The notes beneath the pieces were generated by a model, which worked only from the letters and a program-made list of their open reading frames with translations, searched no databases and had not been told where the DNA came from. 20,389 nucleotides of DNA from CAZYWA01 sp964650975 [NCBI: uncultured bacterium] (GTDB lineage Bacteria > JADJOY01): positions 1 to 20,389 of the forward strand of contig CAZYWA010000084.1 of the NCBI GenBank assembly GCA_964650975.1, in the 5' to 3' direction. The position numbers and the translations under genes are program-made. Position 1 is the stretch's first letter. The number at the start of each line of letters is the position of its first letter. This document shows positions 1 to 8,468 of the stretch, one piece after another.

Positions 1-139
1 CGCGGCACGCTTGGCCAGCGACCTGGCCGAGCTCGAGACGCACGTTCGCGATCTGACCGAGACGGAATCCGCGACCCAGGGCCTGCTGCGCGAGGCCATG
101 GGCGAGGCCACCGAGCTGGGCCGTCAGCTCGGCGACTGA
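1..139 (+). CDS. C-terminal fragment of a coiled-coil protein
   Basis: An open frame runs in from the left edge (first full codon at base 2) and stops with TGA at 137-139. The 45 visible residues are rich in Leu, Glu, Ala and Arg with heptad-like leucine spacing (for example LASDLAELETHVRDL), which suggests the end of a long coiled coil. The frame has high-GC codon use like its neighbours. No domain can be named from so short a piece. It could be the tail of a chemoreceptor, an SMC-like protein or a structural protein. The next gene begins 185 bases downstream under its own promoter, so the two are probably not one operon. Confidence 0.6.
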   Translation, partial: AARLASDLAELETHVRDLTETESATQGLLREAMGEATELGRQLGD

Positions 140-176
140 CGGAGCCCCCGGCCGGCTGGCGCCGGCGCACCTCCGT
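139..176 (+). terminator. Nested hairpin just after the first stop codon, possible terminator
   Basis: ACGGAG at 139-144 pairs with CTCCGT at 171-176. Inside it, GCCGGC at 151-156 pairs with GCCGGC at 161-166 around a TGGC loop. The structure begins at the last base of the stop codon of the partial upstream gene, where a terminator would be expected. No T-tract follows, so it is not a classical intrinsic terminator. In DNA this GC-rich such hairpins also occur by chance. Confidence 0.3.
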
Positions 177-276
177 GAGCGTCAACTCCGCGCGGATTCG
201 GCGTGGATCTGCCGGGTTCCGGCGACGATCTCGAAGGAATGATTGTGGTTTTCCGCCCGAACAGCGGCCTTTCGGG

Positions 277-292
277 TGGCACCGGCGTTGCT
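277..292 (+). promoter_or_regulatory. Sigma-54 (RpoN) -24/-12 promoter
   Basis: TGGCAC at 277-282, five bases, then TTGCT at 288-292. This gives GG at 278-279 and GC at 290-291 with exactly ten bases between, matching the sigma-54 consensus TGGCAC-N5-TTGCW at every conserved position. Transcription should begin about 12 bases after the GC, near 303. That leaves a short leader before the GGAGG at 316-320 and the ATG at 325. Sigma-54 promoters need an enhancer-binding activator; no activator gene lies in the window and no clear upstream activating palindrome was found. Confidence 0.75.
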
Positions 293-324
293 TTATCCAG
301 TCCTGGGGCAGGGCTGGAGGACGA

Positions 325-746
325 ATGCCGACGAACCGATCTCAAGCATTAGCCGCGCGCGTCGCGGGGAAGCGCCGGCCCAACCGCCGCGCCGCCGAGC
401 CGTCGCCACCGGCTGAGTGCGAGCTGTCACCGGCCGACGTCCGGAAGCAGCTTTCCGAGCTGCCCACCGAGGTACGCCGGCAGAGCTGGCAAATCCAGTT
501 TCTCGTCGAGGAGCTTCGCACCGTCACGACCGAGGTCGAGCGCGGCGTGATCCTCGATTGGCTCGAAGAGGCGAAACGCAAGCGGTTGGCGCTCGAGACG
601 GAGCTGAAAGACCGCCAGAGTCTCTACGAGAGCCTCATGCGCGGGCGGCGGCGCCGCGCCCAGAAGGCCAAGGCGCGTGCCGCCGACGCCCCCCGTACCG
701 ACTCGGTGGCCGTCCCCATCCGGGCGGCTGCGCGCGGCGAACGCGG

Positions 747-750
<4 letters not shown>
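325..750 (+). CDS. Small basic coiled-coil protein of unknown function
   Basis: A 141-residue hypothetical protein. The ATG at 325 was chosen because GGAGG at 316-320 sits four bases upstream and the sigma-54 start site is predicted near 303. The frame stays open further upstream, but those codons would precede transcription. Residues 1-30 are basic and Pro/Ala-rich. Residues about 34-105 are amphipathic and charged, including TEVERGVILDWLEEAKRKR, which suggests a helical coiled coil. The tail near 105-118 is very basic (MRGRRRRAQKAKAR) and could bind nucleic acid or acidic partners. There is no signal peptide or membrane segment. Its TGA at 748-750 overlaps the GTG start at 747 of the signalling gene, so the two are translationally coupled and probably act together. 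I do not recognise a family. Confidence 0.7.
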
Positions 751-2450
<1,700 letters not shown>

Positions 2451-2478
2451 CCGCCGCCTCCGAGAGGAGGCACCGGCC

Positions 2479-2802
2479 ATGAGACGCGCCAGCGAACGCA
2501 GCCGCGGGTGGTGGGTCGCCGTTCTGGCGGTGGTCGGCTACGCGCCGGCTCACGCGGCGCCGTTCTCGCCGGCGGCGCCAGCCGCGGCGCCGAGCGCGGT
2601 GGGAACGCTCGAGTTCGGCAACCCAGCGGTGGATTTCACTCCCGGCGGTTCCGGACCGGACGACTCGGTGGTCTACGCCTGGACCGACTCACGCGGCGTC
2701 ACTCACTTCACCGACCAGATGGTGGATTTCCTCGCGCGCTTCCGCGACCGATTTCAGCCCGTCAGCCTGTTCGTGAACCCGCTCGGTCAACCGAAGCGCT
2801 GA
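2479..2802 (+). CDS. Secreted DUF4124-like protein
   Basis: A 107-residue protein. The ATG at 2479 is preceded by GAGAGGAGG at 2462-2470, a strong ribosome binding site eight bases away. Residues 1-26 form a signal peptide: Arg-rich n-region, hydrophobic core WWVAVLAVVGYAPAHA, and a likely cleavage after AHA. An Ala/Pro-rich linker follows. Residues about 64-78 (DSVVYAWTDSRGVTHFTD) match the DUF4124 pattern Y-x-W-x-D-x-x-G-x-x-H-x-(S/T)-D, found in small exported proteins of unknown function. The remaining 29 residues are polar with a few aromatics. It begins 28 bases after the HD-GYP gene and ends 13 bases before the radical SAM/SPASM gene, so all may be cotranscribed. The function is unknown; it could be a substrate or partner of the radical SAM enzyme. 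Confidence 0.75.
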   Translation: MRRASERSRGWWVAVLAVVGYAPAHAAPFSPAAPAAAPSAVGTLEFGNPAVDFTPGGSGPDDSVVYAWTDSRGVTHFTDQMVDFLARFRDRFQPVSLFVNPLGQPKR

Positions 2803-2815
2803 GCGCGGGAGGCCG

Positions 2816-4096
2816 GTGGAGCGGAACGTGCACCGCGCTTCCGCCGCTGTGGTGGGCGTCTGGCGCGCGGCGCTGCGTCGCGCGCTGACGTGGATCGGCC
2901 CGTCGGGGCTGCGGGTGCGCTTCGAGGGATTTGGCGGGGTGATCGCGATCGAACGGCCGCCGCTTCTGGCATTCGTCGACCGCGCGTTCCTGCGTGCCCT
3001 GGGATACGCCGACCCGCCCGTGTGGTCGAGCGGCCGCACCGCCCTGACCGCGCCCACCGAGGTGCACCTGACCCTGACCCAGGAGTGCCCGGTGGGATGC
3101 GCCGGATGCTACGTCGACGCGCGTCTGCGCGACCCCGGCGAGCTCGACACCGGGCAGGTTTGCTCGATCCTCGACGATCTCGCCGCGAACGGCGTCTTCC
3201 ACGTCGCGATGGGAGGCGGTGAGTCGTACCTGCGGAACGATCTCTTCGAGATCGCGGCGCACGCCCGGTCGGTGGGGATCGTGCCGAACGTCACCACCAG
3301 CGGCATCCGCATGAGCGAGGAGCTGGCGCGACGATCGCGGATCTTCGGTCAGGTGAACGTGAGCGTCGACGGCATCGACGGTTACGACGACGCGGCGGGC
3401 CGTCCACCCGGTTCGTGGCGGACGGCGTCCCGAGCGCTGGCGCTGCTTCGCGCGGCGCGCGTCCGGACCGGCGTCAACTGCGTCGTCACCCGGCAGAACG
3501 TCGATCGGCTGCACGAGATCGCACGGGCGGTCCGCGCGCTGGGCGCTCGCGAGGTCGAGTTCCTGCGCTGGAAGCCCACCGGCCGCGGCCGTGACGCCTA
3601 CGGCGAGCGAGTGCTCACTTCCGAGCAAGCGCGCGCGGTCTATCCGCGCATCTTGGCGCTGGCACGGAGTGCCAGGATCCGGCCGCGGATCGACTGCTCC
3701 TTCTTGCCCATGGCGTGTCATCACACGCCCGATCCCGACCGCATGCGCAAGCTCGGGATGCTGGGCTGCGAGGCCGGGCATCACCTGGCGTCGATCGACG
3801 CCACGGGCCGCCTGCATGGCTGCAGCTTTCTGGACGGCGGTGAGCGCCTCGAAGGGGGTCTCGCGGCGGCGTGGGACATCTCGCCGGCCATCGTGCCCTA
3901 CCGGACCTACCGCGACCGCGCCCAGGAGCCGTGCCGCTCATGCAGCTACCTCGACATCTGCGGTGGCGGGTGCCGCGCGGTGTCCGCCTTCGTGAACGGC
4001 GATCCCATGACGCCGGACCCGGAGTGCCCGCGAGTCGAGGATTTCCGCGCGGGCCGGACGGCGGTGTCAGCGGATGGCGGCGCGCTCCGCGGGTGA
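2816..4096 (+). CDS. Radical SAM/SPASM enzyme, PqqE/peptide-maturase-like
   Basis: A 426-residue enzyme. The radical SAM 4Fe-4S site is CPVGCAGC with Cys91, Cys95 and Cys98 (CX3CX2C), followed by MGGGES (132-137), the usual SAM-binding GGE region. The C-terminus is a full SPASM domain for auxiliary Fe-S clusters: Cys318, Cys336, then CX2CX5CX3C at 373, 376, 382 and 386, then Cys404. SPASM enzymes include PqqE, sulfatase maturases, MftC and AhbD/NirJ-like haem enzymes; most act on peptides or cofactors. Residues 30-80 form a distinct N-terminal domain (RFEGFGGVIAIERPP region). GTG at 2816 was chosen for GGGAGG at 2807-2812, although spacing is tight; GTG at 2828 is an alternative. It follows the secreted DUF4124-like gene, and its last 30 bases overlap luxC tail-to-tail. 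The substrate is unknown. Confidence 0.88.
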   Translation: MERNVHRASAAVVGVWRAALRRALTWIGPSGLRVRFEGFGGVIAIERPPLLAFVDRAFLRALGYADPPVWSSGRTALTAPTEVHLTLTQECPVGCAGCYVDARLRDPGELDTGQVCSILDDLAANGVFHVAMGGGESYLRNDLFEIAAHARSVGIVPNVTTSGIRMSEELARRSRIFGQVNVSVDGIDGYDDAAGRPPGSWRTASRALALLRAARVRTGVNCVVTRQNVDRLHEIARAVRALGAREVEFLRWKPTGRGRDAYGERVLTSEQARAVYPRILALARSARIRPRIDCSFLPMACHHTPDPDRMRKLGMLGCEAGHHLASIDATGRLHGCSFLDGGERLEGGLAAAWDISPAIVPYRTYRDRAQEPCRSCSYLDICGGGCRAVSAFVNGDPMTPDPECPRVEDFRAGRTAVSADGGALRG

Positions 4097-5518
4097 GCTT
4101 CGCTCCTCTCCGACCCACCTGAGCAGCCGTGCGAGGCACGGGGTGCCGTCGTGGCGCCACATCATCGACGGCAGGCCGGCGAGCCCGGCGCGCGTGATGC
4201 GGCTCACTCCGAGCCGCGCCAGCGCCTCGAGCAGGTCCGGGATCCGATCCTCGGGATCCTCGATCACCGCCACCTGAAGGAGATCGCGCACCGGCTCGAG
4301 CAATGGCAGCACCGCCCGCGCGTCGCTCACCGGAACCACCCGGACGAAGCGCCCACGGGGCGCGGGAATCAGCGCGTCCAGCGGTTCGATCACCACGGCG
4401 TGGCGTGGCCCATCGCACACCACCTCGACGGGCTCGAGGGCCGCGGCGCGCAGCGCCAGCGTGTCGAGCGTCTGGCGGCGCCGGGCGAGGTCGCCAGTCG
4501 AGAGCGCGCGCGCCGGCAAGCGCTCCTCCCAGCGCTCCAGCGCACGCCCGATCGCGGCGGCCAGGTCGCGCGGCGAGGCGTTTCCGCCGATCTCGACGAA
4601 GCACGCCTGGGGACTCAGACAAGCCTCGCGATCGAAGAGCACGAAGTCGTACGCGACGCGCTCCGCCAGCTCGTCCAGATCGCCGGCGAGGGCACCTCGC
4701 GCGATCACGGTGAATCCGAGGCGGTGGCCGTGCCACGTGGCGCCGACCCGCGCGGGAAGGCGCACGCTGAGCGATGCGATCGTCTCCGCGCCGCCGTACG
4801 CGATCAGATGGTCGAGACCCTCGAGGAACGCCTGTTCCAGCCGTTCGTCGGCGGGATCGAAATCGACCACCGCCAGACATCCCGCGAGCTCGGGATCGAC
4901 TCGTGCGAGCGTGCGAGCGAAAAGCGGCAGGAAGAGCGGCTCGTCGCGGGAGCTGCGCATCAGGCACGACGACTTGACCAGCAGCGCCCGCGTGACGGTG
5001 AGGTGCGGAAGTCCGGGAATGTTGGCGCTCGCGATTCCGCCGACGAGCTCGGGGCCGATGGCTCGCAAACGTCCGCCGAGCAGCCCGTCGGCGACGAATC
5101 CGTCGAGCACCGCCGGATCGCCGAGCTCCGAGCGCAGTGCCCGCTCCAGATGAATGCCGCGGCTCGACTCGAACTCGAGCACGAGCGCGTGCTCCACCAT
5201 CGGCGCCGAGAAGCCGCTCATCGCCGAGATCGCGGTCACCGCGATCCGGCGCTCCGGCAACCCCGGATCGAGCCACAGCGCCGCTACTCGGTCGAGAGCG
5301 TCGATGATGGTTCGAATGGGCCGCTTCGCCAGCTGCTGGCGCGCTCGCTGGCGCAGCGCCAGCGTCAAAGCGTGCAACCTGGCCGCGTCGAGCTCGGGGC
5401 GGCGGATCTCGATCGATGGTCCGCCGGCCGGATTCACCAGCTCCGGACGGACCGCGATCTCACCGGCGATGAGATCGGGAGGTATCCAGAACGTCTCCAG
5501 GGGAACGTCGACGCTCAT
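4067..5518 (-). CDS. luxC: LuxC-family acyl-CoA/acyl-protein reductase
   Basis: A 483-residue protein of the LuxC fatty acid reductase family (about 480 residues in Vibrio). These enzymes take an acyl group onto a cysteine and reduce it with NADPH to an aldehyde. The likely nucleophile is Cys300 in the aldehyde-dehydrogenase-like motif EACLSPQ (298-304), near the known Cys286 of Vibrio harveyi LuxC. The conserved ASANIPG (163-169) and the C-terminal HDGTPCLARLLRWV (456-469) also fit the family. The start is ATG at 5518, which overlaps the luxE stop by four bases (ATGA). It is the last gene of the seven-gene operon and overlaps the convergent radical SAM/SPASM gene by 30 bases. Without luxAB it is probably biosynthetic, not bioluminescent. 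The acyl substrate is unknown. The symbol denotes the family. Confidence 0.88.
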   Translation of the reverse strand: MSVDVPLETFWIPPDLIAGEIAVRPELVNPAGGPSIEIRRPELDAARLHALTLALRQRARQQLAKRPIRTIIDALDRVAALWLDPGLPERRIAVTAISAMSGFSAPMVEHALVLEFESSRGIHLERALRSELGDPAVLDGFVADGLLGGRLRAIGPELVGGIASANIPGLPHLTVTRALLVKSSCLMRSSRDEPLFLPLFARTLARVDPELAGCLAVVDFDPADERLEQAFLEGLDHLIAYGGAETIASLSVRLPARVGATWHGHRLGFTVIARGALAGDLDELAERVAYDFVLFDREACLSPQACFVEIGGNASPRDLAAAIGRALERWEERLPARALSTGDLARRRQTLDTLALRAAALEPVEVVCDGPRHAVVIEPLDALIPAPRGRFVRVVPVSDARAVLPLLEPVRDLLQVAVIEDPEDRIPDLLEALARLGVSRITRAGLAGLPSMMWRHDGTPCLARLLRWVGEERSSPAERAAIR

Positions 5519-6666
5519 GAATCGTTGCGTCCCCGCCAGACTTCCAGGTCCAGAGCGCAACCTCGGGGCGCAGCACCCGTCGCGCGTCCCAGGATCTCGA
5601 AGCTACCGTCCTCGAAGCTGACGCCGAGGTCATCGGTCTGGATGCAGAGCGGACGCTCGACGCTCGCCAGATCCAGATGGCGCAGCACGCCGACCTGGCC
5701 AGCCGAGAGCGGGACGCCGGACTCGGGGTCGACCACCCAGGTTCGCGCCCACGGGGCCGGGACCTTGCCCCGACGAGCGGCGCGGCCCTCGAACGAGGCG
5801 GCCAGCCGGTCGTCGTAGAGCTGACTCGCGAGCTCGGTCATGCCCAGCAGGTTGATGCAGCGCTCGCGCGGCAAACAAAGCCAGCGCAGGGCGCGCTCGC
5901 CCAGGAGGCCGGGCTCGGCGGGCGCATTCCAACGCTTGGCACCGCCGGCATGCATCGCGCGGCTTCCTGGCGGCAATGGTGTCGGGCGGCCGCGCGCCTC
6001 GAGCGCGTCGATCAGCGCGGCGAAGAGCGATGTGGCGCCCGCGAGCGTGACGGGCACGCCCTCGAGCACGGCATCGTCGAGCATGTCGATGCACCGGCCT
6101 GAATCGAATCCAGCGGCGCCGACCAGAAAGCTGCTCCCTCGCTGCCCGAACTCACCGATCAGCCGGGCTACGCCGTAGGCCATGATCCGCTCCGGATCGT
6201 CAGCCGGCGATGGCGCGAGCGCCAGGATCCTGGTGGAGCGCCCGTCCGGAAAGAGCATCTTTCGCGCGCGCACGTCGATCGCCAGGTCCATGAGGGAAAG
6301 GCCGTTCGAGGTGAAGCACGCGCTGCCACGGCGCTCGCCGAGGGAGGTGCCGCTGGTGCGAAAGGTTCGGACCGCGTCGGCGGGATCTCCGGCGAAGAGC
6401 TGCAAGTGTTTGAAGGCCTCGGTCGCGACCGCCGGGATTCGATCGAGGGTGTCGACGGCCGACGCCGTGATGGATCGCGTGGCGCACCACCGTCCGTAGG
6501 CTTCGATGGCGTCGAGCTGGAAGGCGAAGACCTCGAGCCCGAGCCGGCGCCAATCTTCGGGGTCGGGCGGCTCGGAGCTCTCGGTTCGCGCGATCGCCTC
6601 GGCCACACGCCCGTGGAGCTCGCGCCGCCGCGTCGCGATGCCGGATGAAACGGAGACCGACCTCAT
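5515..6666 (-). CDS. luxE: LuxE-family acyl-protein synthetase (ATP-dependent acid activation)
   Basis: A 383-residue member of the LuxE family (Vibrio LuxE is about 378 residues). LuxE adenylates a free carboxylic acid and carries it as a thioester on a C-terminal cysteine for LuxC. Visible signatures are TFRTSGTSLGERRGS (101-115), the phosphate-binding loop of this adenylate-forming family; LLGMTELASQLYDD (273-286); and LGRATGAAPRGCALDLE (359-375). Cys370 there aligns in position with the acylated Cys364 of V. harveyi LuxE. The start is ATG at 6666, overlapping the stop of the FAD oxidoreductase gene by four bases. The stop overlaps the luxC start the same way, so a 1:1 LuxE-LuxC reductase complex is expected. 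Chain length and nature of the acid cannot be read from the sequence. Confidence 0.88.
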   Translation of the reverse strand: MRSVSVSSGIATRRRELHGRVAEAIARTESSEPPDPEDWRRLGLEVFAFQLDAIEAYGRWCATRSITASAVDTLDRIPAVATEAFKHLQLFAGDPADAVRTFRTSGTSLGERRGSACFTSNGLSLMDLAIDVRARKMLFPDGRSTRILALAPSPADDPERIMAYGVARLIGEFGQRGSSFLVGAAGFDSGRCIDMLDDAVLEGVPVTLAGATSLFAALIDALEARGRPTPLPPGSRAMHAGGAKRWNAPAEPGLLGERALRWLCLPRERCINLLGMTELASQLYDDRLAASFEGRAARRGKVPAPWARTWVVDPESGVPLSAGQVGVLRHLDLASVERPLCIQTDDLGVSFEDGSFEILGRATGAAPRGCALDLEVWRGRNDS

Positions 6667-7943
6667 GCCGGTGCCGTCGCCAGCGTGTGCACGGTGAGCT
6701 CCCGGCCGTGAATCGCTTCTCGTACCGCTGCTTCGACACGGTCCATGTCGAGGCCAAGCCGTACCGCGAGCGCGCCGAGACCGAGGCCGCGATCGATTGC
6801 TTCGACGAGCCTCTCGGCTTCTAGCTCGGAGAGCACCCGCTCGAAGCAGCGCCGCGCGCGGTCGCGTTGGCCCACCAGCACCGGTACCGCCGTCGGCGAT
6901 AGCATCAGGGACGCGGATGAGGCGTCGGTGGGAAGTGGGAGATCGACACCCCGGTACGCGAACAGGTCGGGCTCGGAGCCGAACTTGAGAGCGTACGCGT
7001 ACCGATAAGCGGAAAATCCGGCACAGACGCCATCGCCGAGGGCGGTCAGCGTGGCGGCGTATCGACCGTTGATGTCGCCGGCCGCGAACACACCCGGTGC
7101 CGAGGTCCGGCACCAGGGATCGGTATCGATGAAGCCTTGCCCGGTGGTTCGCACGCCGCACTTGTCGAGGCCGCGGATCTCGAGCGAGGGCTGGATCTCG
7201 AACGCGTGGTAGTCGATGAACACCGCGCCGCAGCGGATGTGCTCGATCGCACCACCGCTCTCGACGTTGATTCCCTCGACGCGCGCACTGCCCTCGATCG
7301 ACGACAGCCGGCCTCGAACGACCCGCCCGAAGCTCGGCACCGCCGCGGATCCGGCCGGGTCGAGGAGCCAGGTGACGGGGGTTCGCGCCGCGAGGGGCCG
7401 GAGCGCCGCCTCGATGTGGCGCGACTGCGCGTTGCCGAGGACCACCAGGCCGCGCTCGTTGGCCAAGTCCGCGGCGCGCGCCAGGAGCGCCGGGATGTGC
7501 GCGCGACCCTTCATCGCGATCACGACGCCATCCGGGAAGAAGCTCGACTCGTTGGCCAGCCGTCGCAGCCCCGGCGCCAGCACGACGGCCAGCGCGGTGA
7601 GCGAGCGGCCCGCCGTGCGAACGCGCAGCAGCGAGCCCTCGCGTTCGACGGAGTCGACGCCATGGCGGAGGTGCGGAATTCCCAGCGAGTCGACGTCCGA
7701 GCGCATGCGGCCCACGATCTCGGCGCCGTCGAGCGTCCAGCCCGGTCCGGTCAGCATGCAGGAGCCCCAGCCGGCGAGGCCGCCCAGCGGCGCGGGATCG
7801 AGAATCACGACGCTCGACGGGACGGGGTCGAATCCCTTCACCCAGCGCACCCGAATGGCGGCGGCCAGTCCGGCCGGTCCCGCACCCACGACGGCCACGT
7901 CGAAGTCGTAGGGACCTCGCCCTGGCGCGGCGGGATCCGTCAT
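6663..7943 (-). CDS. FAD-dependent NAD(P)-disulfide-reductase-fold oxidoreductase
   Basis: A 426-residue flavoprotein. The N-terminal FAD motif GAGPAG is at 20-25 and the second FAD contact GVFAAGDINGRYA at 284-296, as in thioredoxin-reductase-like proteins. The middle dinucleotide-binding region (LVVLGNAQSR, 166-175) departs from the usual GxGxxA/G, so NAD(P)H binding is uncertain. There is no redox CxxC; the region after the first Rossmann strand reads GGLAGWGSCMLTGPGW (54-69) with one cysteine. About 95 residues past the core (from 332) are helical and end with a helix-turn-helix-like stretch (389-410), unusual for the fold. The start is ATG at 7943, a 4-base overlap with the isomerase small-subunit stop. 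In this operon it may oxidise or reduce a pathway intermediate; the reaction is unknown. Confidence 0.82.
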   Translation of the reverse strand: MTDPAAPGRGPYDFDVAVVGAGPAGLAAAIRVRWVKGFDPVPSSVVILDPAPLGGLAGWGSCMLTGPGWTLDGAEIVGRMRSDVDSLGIPHLRHGVDSVEREGSLLRVRTAGRSLTALAVVLAPGLRRLANESSFFPDGVVIAMKGRAHIPALLARAADLANERGLVVLGNAQSRHIEAALRPLAARTPVTWLLDPAGSAAVPSFGRVVRGRLSSIEGSARVEGINVESGGAIEHIRCGAVFIDYHAFEIQPSLEIRGLDKCGVRTTGQGFIDTDPWCRTSAPGVFAAGDINGRYAATLTALGDGVCAGFSAYRYAYALKFGSEPDLFAYRGVDLPLPTDASSASLMLSPTAVPVLVGQRDRARRCFERVLSELEAERLVEAIDRGLGLGALAVRLGLDMDRVEAAVREAIHGRELTVHTLATAPA

Positions 7944-8440
7944 CGCTGCCGAGTTGCGAGCCAGCCGAGGAGGCCACCCGACGTCAGCGCCTGCGCGATG
8001 AACGGGTCGTGCGGATCGAGGGGCACGGTGCGGCCACTCGAGAGGCACCGGAGCGCGGGGGTCCTGAGGTCGATCTCGAGGGCATCGTTGGGCGCGATCG
8101 AATCGAGTGGCGCCGCGGTGGTCCAGCACGGAAGCCCCACGGCGGCCGCGCTGCGGAAGAAAATCCGGCCGACGCTCTCCGCCACCACCGCGTGCACGCC
8201 GCTGCTGGTGAGGGCGCCGAGGGTGGTCTCGCGGCTCGATCCACAGCCGAAGTTTCGACCGGCGACGATGATCCAGCCGGACGACTGCGGCTCCTGGGTG
8301 GGAGGGCCCGAGAGACCGCCGAGGAAACCAGCCGCCACCCGGGTCGGATCGAGGGAGAAGAAGGCCGGCGGGTGGAGCTGGTCGGCGTTCACGTGGTCGC
8401 CGAGCCTGAGCGCTCGACCTTCGAGGATCTCGCTCGGCAC
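7940..8440 (-). CDS. Aconitase-family isomerase, small subunit (LeuD/HacB-like)
   Basis: A 166-residue swivel-domain protein, normal length for LeuD or archaeal HacB/AksE small subunits. Family motifs are GDHVNAD (14-20) and GRNFGCGSSRE (61-71), the latter forming the substrate-binding Ser/Arg loop. The short specificity loop after the first motif, which from memory reads YLRT-like in homoaconitases and YLVx-like in isopropylmalate isomerases, here reads AFFS near 26-29, so the carboxylate-binding Arg seems absent. With the large subunit it should interconvert 2-alkylmalate and 3-alkylmalate-type acids through a dehydrated intermediate. The start is GTG at 8440, 28 bases after the large-subunit stop and without a clear ribosome site. 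This is the only junction in the operon that is not an overlap. The exact substrate is open. Confidence 0.87.
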   Translation of the reverse strand: MPSEILEGRALRLGDHVNADQLHPPAFFSLDPTRVAAGFLGGLSGPPTQEPQSSGWIIVAGRNFGCGSSRETTLGALTSSGVHAVVAESVGRIFFRSAAAVGLPCWTTAAPLDSIAPNDALEIDLRTPALRCLSSGRTVPLDPHDPFIAQALTSGGLLGWLATRQR

Positions 8441-8468
8441 GCGCTTCAGCCCACCGGAGGGAAAGCCG

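Noticed and set aside
4067-6666. A bioluminescence (lux) operon
   Set aside because: LuxC and LuxE are present, but there is no luxA, luxB, luxD or luxG, and the neighbours are 2-oxoacid extension enzymes.
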